Source: Ptiloglossa arizonensis
Taxonomy: Eukaryota; Arthropoda; Insecta; Hymenoptera; Colletidae
Direction: 5' to 3'
NCBI RefSeq assembly: GCF_051014685.1
Contig: NW_027478897.1
Location: forward strand, 1 to 64,000
Length of the DNA: 64,000 bases
The notes beneath the pieces are model-generated. The model was given only the letters and a program-made list of their open reading frames with translations, was not told where the DNA came from and ran no database searches. The translations under genes and the position numbers were made by a program. Positions 57,669 to 64,000 of this stretch are shown here, piece by piece; position 1 is the stretch's first letter; each line of letters begins with the position of its first letter.

Positions 57669-58729
57669 TACTTTCAGACGCAACTGGAATTTTTGGGTTA
57701 GGTCAATCCGTTCACGAGATATGGGAGTTTGAAGCCAAGAAATGGTTGAGAAGGCAAAAAATTTTTCGCAATTCTGCTGCTCCAAACGCTTAACCAGAAT
57801 GGGCTGGGGAAAAAATACACATACCGTTGTAATCGGGCGAGTTTCTACTTTCAGACGCTACAGGAATTTTTGGGTTAGGTCATTCCGTTCGCGAGATATG
57901 GGAATTTGAATCCAAGAAATGGATGAGAAGGCAAAAAATTTTTCGCAATTCTGCTAATCCAAACGCTTAACCAGAATGGCCTAGGGAAAAAATACACATA
58001 CCGTTGTAATCGGGCTAGTTTCTACTTTCAGAGGCAATAGGAATTTTTGGGTTAGGTCAATCCGTTCGCGAGATATGCGAGTGTGAAGCTAAGAAATGGT
58101 TGTGAAGAAAACAAATTTTTCGCAATTCTGCTGCTCCAAACGCTTAACAAGAATGGCCTATGGAAAAAATACGCATACAGTTGTAATCGGGCGAGTTTCT
58201 ACTTTCTGACGCAGCAGGAATTTTGGGTTTGGTCAATCCGTTCGCGAGATATGGGACTTTGATACTAAGAAATGGTTGAGAAGACAACAAATTTTTCGCA
58301 ATTCTGCTGATCCAAACGCTTAACCAGACTGGGCTGGGGAAAAAATACACATACCGTTGTAATCGGGCGAGTTTCTACTTTCAGACGCTACAGGAATTTT
58401 TGGGTTAGGTCAATCCGTCCGCGAGATATGGGAGTTTGAAGCTAAGAAATGTTTGAGAAGACAACAAATTTTTCGCATTTCTGCTGCTCCAAACGCTTAA
58501 CCAGAATGGCCTAGGGAAAAAATACACATACCGTAGTAGTCGGGCGAGTTTCTACTTTCTGACGCAGCAGGAATTTTTGGGTTTGGTCAATCCTTTCGCG
58601 AGATATGGGACTTTGAAACTAAGAAATGGTTGAGAAGACAACAAATTTTTCGCAATTCTGCTGATTCAAACGCTTAACCAGAATGGGCTGGGGAAAAAAT
58701 ACACATACCGTTGTAATCGGGCTAGTTTC
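57669..58729. repeat. Tandem 6-monomer unit, copy 1 (1,061 bp)
   Basis: It is directly followed by a second copy at an offset of 1,061 bp. Markers are CGCAACTGG, CCGTTCACGAG, GGTCATTCCG with GGGAATTTGAATCC, GTGAAGA with CTATGG, the one-T deletion GGAATTTTGGG near 58,220, CCAGACTGGGCTGGGG, CCGTCCGCGAG and CCGTAGTAGTCGG. Differences noticed are GAAGAAAACAAA near 58,107 and CTGCTCC against CTGCCCC near 58,133/59,194. Confidence 0.88.
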
Positions 58730-59790
58730 TACTTTCAGACGCAACTGGAATTTTTGGGTTAGGTCAATCCGTTCACGAGATATGGGAGTTTGAAGCCAAG
58801 AAATGGTTGAGAAGGCAAAAAATTTTTCGCAATTCTGCTGCTCCAAACGCTTAACCAGAATGGGCTGGGGAAAAAATACACATACCGTTGTAATCGGGCG
58901 AGTTTCTACTTTCAGACGCTACAGGAATTTTTGGGTTAGGTCATTCCGTTCGCGAGATATGGGAATTTGAATCCAAGAAATGGATGAGAAGGCAAAAAAT
59001 TTTTCGCAATTCTGCTAATCCAAACGCTTAACCAGAATGGCCTAGGGAAAAAATACACATACCGTTGTAATCGGGCTAGTTTCTACTTTCAGAGGCAATA
59101 GGAATTTTTGGGTTAGGTCAATCCGTTCGCGAGATATGCGAGTGTGAAGCTAAGAAATGGTTGTGAAGACAACAAATTTTTCGCAATTCTGCTGCCCCAA
59201 ACGCTTAACAAGAATGGCCTATGGAAAAAATACGCATACAGTTGTAATCGGGCGAGTTTCTACTTTCTGACGCAGCAGGAATTTTGGGTTTGGTCAATCC
59301 GTTCGCGAGATATGGGACTTTGATACTAAGAAATGGTTGAGAAGACAACAAATTTTTCGCAATTCTGCTGATCCAAACGCTTAACCAGACTGGGCTGGGG
59401 AAAAAATACACATACCGTTGTAATCGGGCGAGTTTCTACTTTCAGACGCTACAGGAATTTTTGGGTTAGGTCAATCCGTCCGCGAGATATGGGAGTTTGA
59501 AGCTAAGAAATGTTTGAGAAGACAACAAATTTCTCGCATTTCTGCTGCTCCAAACGCTTAACCAGAATGGCCTAGGGAAAAAATACACATACCGTAGTAG
59601 TCGGGCGAGTTTCTACTTTCTGACGCAGCAGGAATTTTTGGGTTTGGTCAATCCTTTCGCGAGATATGGGACTTTGAAACTAAGAAATGGTTGAGAAGAC
59701 AACAAATTTTTCGCAATTCTGCTGATTCAAACGCTTAACCAGAATGGGCTGGGGAAAAAATACACATACCGTTGTAATCGGGCGAGTTTC
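58730..59790. repeat. Tandem 6-monomer unit, copy 2 (1,061 bp)
   Basis: This is the second copy of 57,669-58,729, including the same one-T deletion near 59,281. A private change is AATTTCTCGC near 59,528. It ends where GGGCGAG here faces GGGCTAG in copy 1. Confidence 0.88.
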
Positions 59791-61205
59791 TACTTTCAGA
59801 CGCTACAGGAATTTTTGGGTTAGGTCAATCCGTTCGCGAGATATGGGAGTTTGAAGCCAAGAAATGGTTGAGAAGGCAAAAAATTTTTCGCAATTCTGCT
59901 GCTCCAAACGCTTAACCAGAATGGCCTAGGGAAAAAATACACATACCGTTGTAATCGGGCGAGTTTCTACTTTCAGATGCAATAGGAATTTTTGTGTTAG
60001 GTCAATCCGTTCGCGAGATATGGGAGTTTGAAGCTAAGAAATGATGGAGAAGGCAAAAAATTTTTCGCAATTCTGCTTTTCCAAACGCTTAACCAGAATG
60101 GCCTAGGTAAAAAATACACATACCGCTGTAATCGGGCGAGATTCTTCTTTCAGATGCAATAGGAATTTTTGGGTTAGGTCAATCCGTTTGCGAGATATGG
60201 GAGTTTGAAGCCAAGAAATGGTTGAGAAGGCAAAAAATTTTTCGCAATTCTGCTGCTCCAAACGCTTAACCAGAATGTGCTGGGAAAAAATACACATACC
60301 GTTGTAATCGGGCTAGTTCCTACTTTCAGAGGCAATAGGAATTTTTGGGTTAGGTCAATCCGTTCGCGAGATATGCGAGTGTGAAGCTAAGAAATGGTTG
60401 AGAAGACAACAAATTTTTCGCAATGCTGCTGCTCCAAACGCTTAACCAGAATGGCCTAGGGAAAAAATACGCATACAGTTGTAATCGGGCGAGTTTCTAC
60501 TTTCTGACGCAGCAGGAATTTTTGGGTTTGGTCAATCCGTTCGCGAGATATGGGTTCTTTGAAGCTAAGAAATGGTTGAGAAGACAACAAATTTTTCGCA
60601 ATTCTGCTGATCCAAACGCTTAACCAGAATGGGCTGGGGAAAAAATACACATACCGTTGTAATCGGGCGAGTTTCTACTTTTAGACGCTACAGGAATTTT
60701 TGGGTTAGGTCAATCCGTTCGCGAGATATGGGAGTTTGAAGCTAAGAAATGGTTGAGAAGACAACAAATTTTTCGCACTTCTGCTGCTCCAAACGCATAA
60801 CCAGAATGGCCTAGGGAAGAAATACACATACCGTTGTAATCGGGCGAGTTTCTACTTTCAGATGCAATAGGAATTTTTGGGTTAGGTCAATCCGTTCGCG
60901 AGATATGGGAGTTTGAAGCTAAGAAATGATTGAGAAGGCAAAAAATTTTTCGCAATTCTGCTGCTCCAAACTCTTAACCAGAATGGCCTAGGGAAAAAAT
61001 ACACATACCGTTGTAATCGGGCTAGTTTCTACTTTCAGATGCAATAGGAATTTTTGGGTTAGGTCAATCCGTTCGCGAGATATGGGAGTTTGAAGCCAAG
61101 AAATGGTTGAGAAGGCAAAAAATTTTTCGCAATTCTGCTGGTCCAAACGCTTAACCAGAATGGCCTAGGGAAAAAATACACATGCCGTTGTAATCGGGCG
61201 AGTTT
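59791..61205. repeat. Dialect B stretch between duplicated blocks
   Basis: About eight monomers. The sequence from about 59,930 to 60,475 resembles about 62,940-63,485 (offset 3,010 bp): TTTTTGTGTTAGG, AAATGATGGAG, CCTAGGTAAAAAA, GATTCTTCTTTC, GTGCTGGGAAAA with GGGCTAGTTCC, and GCGAGTGTG. Private variants are CTGCTTTTCC near 60,076, GGTTCTTTGAAGC near 60,554, CTTTTAGACG near 60,677 and CCAAACTCTTAACC near 60,966. Confidence 0.75.
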
Positions 61206-63283
61206 CTACTTTCAGATGCAATAGGAATTTTTGGGTTAGGTCAATCCGTTCGCGAGATATGGGAGTTTGAAGCCAAGAAATGGTTGAGAAGGCAAAAAAT
61301 TTTTCGCAATTCTGCTAATCCAAACAGCTTAACCAGAATGGCCTAGGGAGAAAATACACATACCGTTGAAATCGGGCGAGTTTATACTTTCAGACGCAAC
61401 TGGAATTTTTGGGTTAGGTCAATCCGTTCACGAGATATGGGAGTTTGAAGCCAAGAAATGGTTGAGAAGGCAAAAAATTTTTCGCAATTCTGCTGCTCCA
61501 AACGCTTAACCAGAATGGGCTGGGGAAAAAATACACATACCGTTGTAATCGGGCGAGTTTCTACTTTCTGACGCAGCAGGAATTTTTGGGTTTGGTCAAT
61601 CCTTTCGCGAGATATGGGACTTTGAAACTAAGAAATGGTTGAGAAGACAACAAATTTTTCGCAATTCTGCTGATCCAAACGCTTAACCAGAATGGGCTGG
61701 GGAAAAAATACACATACCGTTGTAATCGGGCGAGTTTCTACTTTCAGACGCTACAGGAATTTTTGGGTTAGGTCATTCCGTTCGCGAGATATGGGAATTT
61801 GAATCCAAGAAATGGATGAGAAGGCAAAAAATTTTTCGCAATTCTGCTAATCCAAACGCTTAACCAGAATGGCCTAGGGAAAAAATACACATACCGTTGT
61901 AATCGGGCTAGTTTCTACTTTCAGAGGCAATAGGAATTTTTGGGTTAGGTCAATCCGTTCGCGAGATATGCGAGTGTGAAGCTAAGAAATGGTTGTGAAG
62001 ACAACAAATTTTTCGCAATTCTGCTGCTCCAAACGCTTAACAAGAATGGCCTATGGAAAAAATACGCATACAGTTGTAATCGGGCGAGTTTCTACTTTCT
62101 GACGCAGCAGGAATTTTTGGGTTTGGTCAATCCGTTCGCGAGATATGGGACTTTGATACTAAGAAATGGTTGAGAAGACAACAAATTTTTCGCAATTCTG
62201 CTGATCCAAACGCTTAACCAGACTGGGCTGGGGAAAAAATACACATACCGTTGTAATCGGGCGAGTTTCTACTTTCAGACGCTACAGGAATTTTTGGGTT
62301 AGGTCAATCCGTCCGCGAGATATGGGAGTTTGAAGCTATGAAATGTTTGAGAAGACAACAAATTTTTCGCATTTCTGCTGCTCCAAACGCTTAACCAGAA
62401 TGGCCTAGGGAAAAAATACACATACCGTAGTAGTCGGGCGAGTTTCTACTTTCTGACGCAGCAGGAATTTTTGGGTTTGGTCAATCCTTTCGCGAGATAT
62501 GGGACTTTGAAACTAAGAAATGGTTGAGAAGACAACAAATTTTTCGCAATTCTGCTGATTCAAACGCTTAACCAGAATGGGCTGGGGAAAAAATACACAT
62601 ACCGTTGTAATCGGGCGAGTTTCTACTTTCAGACGCTACAGGAATTTTTGGGTTAGGTCAATCCGTTCGCGAGATATGGGAGTTTGAAGCCAAGAAATGG
62701 TTGAGAAGGCAAAAAATTTTTCGCAATTCTGCTGCTCCAAACGCTTAACCAGAATTGCCTAGGGAAAAAATACACATACCGTTGTAATCGGGCGATTTTA
62801 TACTTTCAGACGCAACAGGAATTTTTGGGTTAGGTCAGTCCGTTCGCGAAATATGGGAGTTTGAAGCCAAGAAATGGTTGAGAAGTCAAAAAATTTTTCG
62901 CAATTCTGCTGCTCCAAACGCTTAACCAGAATGGCCTAGGGAAAAAATACACATACCGTTGTAATCGGGCGAGTTTCTACTTTCAGATGCAATAGGAATT
63001 TTTGTGTTAGGTCAATCCGTTCGCGAGATATGGGAGTTTGAAGCTAAGAAATGATGGAGAAGGCAAAAAATTTTTCGCAATTCTGCTGCTCCAAACGCTT
63101 AACCAGAATGGCCTAGGTAAAAAATACACATACCGCTGTAATCGGGCGAGATTCTTCTTTCAGATGCAATAGGAATTTTTGGGTTAGGTCAATCCGTTTG
63201 CGAGATATGGGAGTTTGAAGCCAAGAAATGGTTGAGAAGGCAAAAAATTTTTCGCAATTCTGCTGCTCCAAACGCTTAACCAG
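61206..63283. repeat. 12-monomer duplication with 39,090-41,165, right copy
   Basis: This is the right copy of the 2.1-kb block at 39,090. It has the one-base insertion CCAAACAGCTTAACC near 61,320, which changes the offset by one base and is shared with 57,605. A private change is GAAGCTATGAAATG near 62,332. Its last four monomers have been tandemly duplicated at the right edge of the window. Confidence 0.85.
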
Positions 63284-63465
63284 AATGTGCTGGGAAAAAA
63301 TACACATACCGTTGTAATCGGGCTAGTTCCTACTTTCAGAGGCAATAGGAATTTTTGGGTTAGGTCAATCCGTTCGCGAGATATGCGAGTGTGAAGCTAA
63401 GAAATGGTTGAGAAGACAACAAATTTTTCGCAATGCTGCTGCTCCAAACGCTTAACCAGAATGGC
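62757..63465. repeat. Tandem 4-monomer unit, copy 1 (709 bp)
   Basis: It is directly followed by a second copy at an offset of 709 bp. Markers are GGCGATTTTATAC, GGTCAGTCCG, GCGAAATATGGG, GAGAAGTC, TTTTTGTGTTAGG, AAATGATGGAG, CCTAGGTAAAAAA, GATTCTTCTTTC, GTGCTGGG with GGGCTAGTTCC, and GCGAGTGTG. The length is 4 x 177 plus one base. Confidence 0.88.
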
Positions 63466-64000
63466 CTAGGGAAAAAATACACATACCGTTGTAATCGGGC
63501 GATTTTATACTTTCAGACGCAACAGGAATTTTTGGGTTAGGTCAGTCCGTTCGCGAAATATGGGAGTTTGAAGCCAAGAAATGGTTGAGAAGTCAAAAAA
63601 TTTTTCGCAATTCTGCTGCTCCAAACGCTTAACCAGAATGGCCTAGGGAAAAAATACACATACCGTTGTAATCGGGCGAGTTTCTACTTTCAGATGCAAT
63701 AGGAATTTTTGTGTTAGGTCAATCCGTTCGCGAGATATGGGAGTTTGAAGCTAAGAAATGATGGAGAAGGCAAAAAATTTTTCGCAATTCTGCTGCTCCA
63801 AACGCTTAACCAGAATGGCCTAGGTAAAAAATACACATACCGCTGTAATCGGGCGAGATTCTTCTTTCAGATGCAATAGGAATTTTTGGGTTAGGTCAAT
63901 CCGTTTGCGAGATATGGGAGTTTGAAGCCAAGAAATGGTTGAGAAGGCAAAAAATTTTTCGCAATTCTGCTGCTCCAAATGCTTAACCAGAATGTGCTGG
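63466..64000. repeat. Tandem 4-monomer unit, copy 2 (cut by window end)
   Basis: The first 535 bases of the second copy are present and the rest lies beyond the window. One difference noticed is CCAAATGCTT near 63,977, where copy 1 has CCAAACGCTT; it is a C-to-T change at a CpG. Confidence 0.88.

Larger units (their letters stand above)
1..64000. repeat. ~177-bp satellite DNA array (about 361 monomers)
   Basis: The same ~177-bp unit recurs head to tail across the whole window. Its first base (the A before TTTTTGGG) falls at 1, 178, 355, 531 and so on, and the same landmark can be followed to the end. Monomers are 176-178 bp apart from occasional single-base indels, all lie in one orientation, and I found no inserted element or unique spacer. 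Neighbouring monomers differ at many positions, but distant ones can be nearly identical, because blocks of several monomers were copied together. Uninterrupted monomers near nucleosomal length in higher-order units are typical of eukaryotic centromeric or pericentromeric satellites. The family and species are not recognised. Both ends of the array lie outside the window. Confidence 0.98.
20166..64000. repeat. Dialect B domain
   Basis: About 247 monomers form the right two thirds of the window. Typical variants are CTGACGCAGCAGG, usually followed by GGGTTTGGTCAATCC, GCGAGTGTGAAGCT with CGCAATGCTG, GACTTTGATACT or GACTTTGAAACT, GGTTCTTTGAAACT, CCGTCCGCGAG with AAATGTTTGAG, GGGCTGGGG, CAGAGGCAATAGG and GGGCTAGTTTC. 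Almost all of it belongs to overlapping block duplications, annotated separately. No dialect A unit was recognised here apart from markers in the first monomer and the A-like parts of 46,952-50,178. Confidence 0.85.

Noticed and set aside
1..64000. CRISPR array or bacterial repeat region
   Set aside because: The repeats are about 177 bp, contiguous, without unique spacers, and no associated genes are present.
1..64000. Gene encoding a tandem-repeat protein
   Set aside because: The period is divisible by three, but stops occur in every frame within one to two monomers on both strands, and single-base indels are tolerated freely.
1..64000. Array of tRNA, 5S rRNA or other small RNA genes
   Set aside because: I saw no cloverleaf-like arms, no A/B-box pair in tRNA arrangement and no recognisable 5S internal control region in the monomer.

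Overview
The window is one uninterrupted tandem satellite array. A monomer of about 177 bp repeats head to tail roughly 361 times, always in the same orientation, from base 1 to base 64,000. I see no protein-coding gene, tRNA, rRNA, transposon, inverted segment or unique sequence. The window begins and ends inside the array, so neither edge is visible. This architecture (nucleosome-scale monomer, nested higher-order repeats, no interruptions) is typical of eukaryotic centromeric or pericentromeric heterochromatin. I do not recognise the monomer family and cannot name the organism. A hand count on a typical monomer gives about 42% GC and 8-9 CpG sites, near what its composition predicts, so CpG is not strongly depleted.

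Layout. Two monomer dialects divide the window. Dialect A fills 1-8,843 and about 11,421-20,165. Its diagnostic variants are GAGAAATGTGAG, GGGTTATGTCAAT, the GCATGCAG variant, CTTGACCAGAATGGGCTAGGG and CTTCCAGACGC. Dialect B fills about 20,166-64,000, with a B-like island at 8,844-11,420 inside the A territory. Its diagnostics are CTGACGCAGCAGG, GCGAGTGTGAAGCT, GACTTTGATACT, GGTTCTTTGAAACT, GGGCTGGGG and CTAATCC/CTGATCC/CTGGTCC. At the right edge of the island one monomer combines B and A variants, which points to recombination between dialects.

Higher-order structure. Monomers are grouped into multi-monomer units that were duplicated as blocks. In dialect A an 8-monomer unit (1,415 bp) starts at 2,299, is followed by rearranged 9- and 6-monomer versions at 3,714 and 5,306, and returns as an 8-mer at 6,368. 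Dialect B holds many overlapping block duplications: 6/7/6-monomer units at 26,009-29,160, a 7-mer pair with no difference found by eye at 34,713-37,190, a 10-mer pair at 43,414-46,951, a 6-mer pair at 57,669-59,790 and a 4-mer pair running off the right end. Dispersed duplications link segments 3-7 kb, 22 kb and about 38-40 kb apart. Many unit-length differences are explained by hybrid monomers, the expected footprint of unequal exchange.

Possible function. Each typical monomer carries an A6T5 tract and a 17-bp stretch that matches 7 of the 9 fixed positions of the mammalian CENP-B box pattern. A minority of monomers have lost the CCG part of that stretch. Nothing in the sequence proves centromere function. 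Short open frames exist on both strands only because 177 is divisible by 3; they are not genes. Block boundaries were found by eye and may be off by a few bases.
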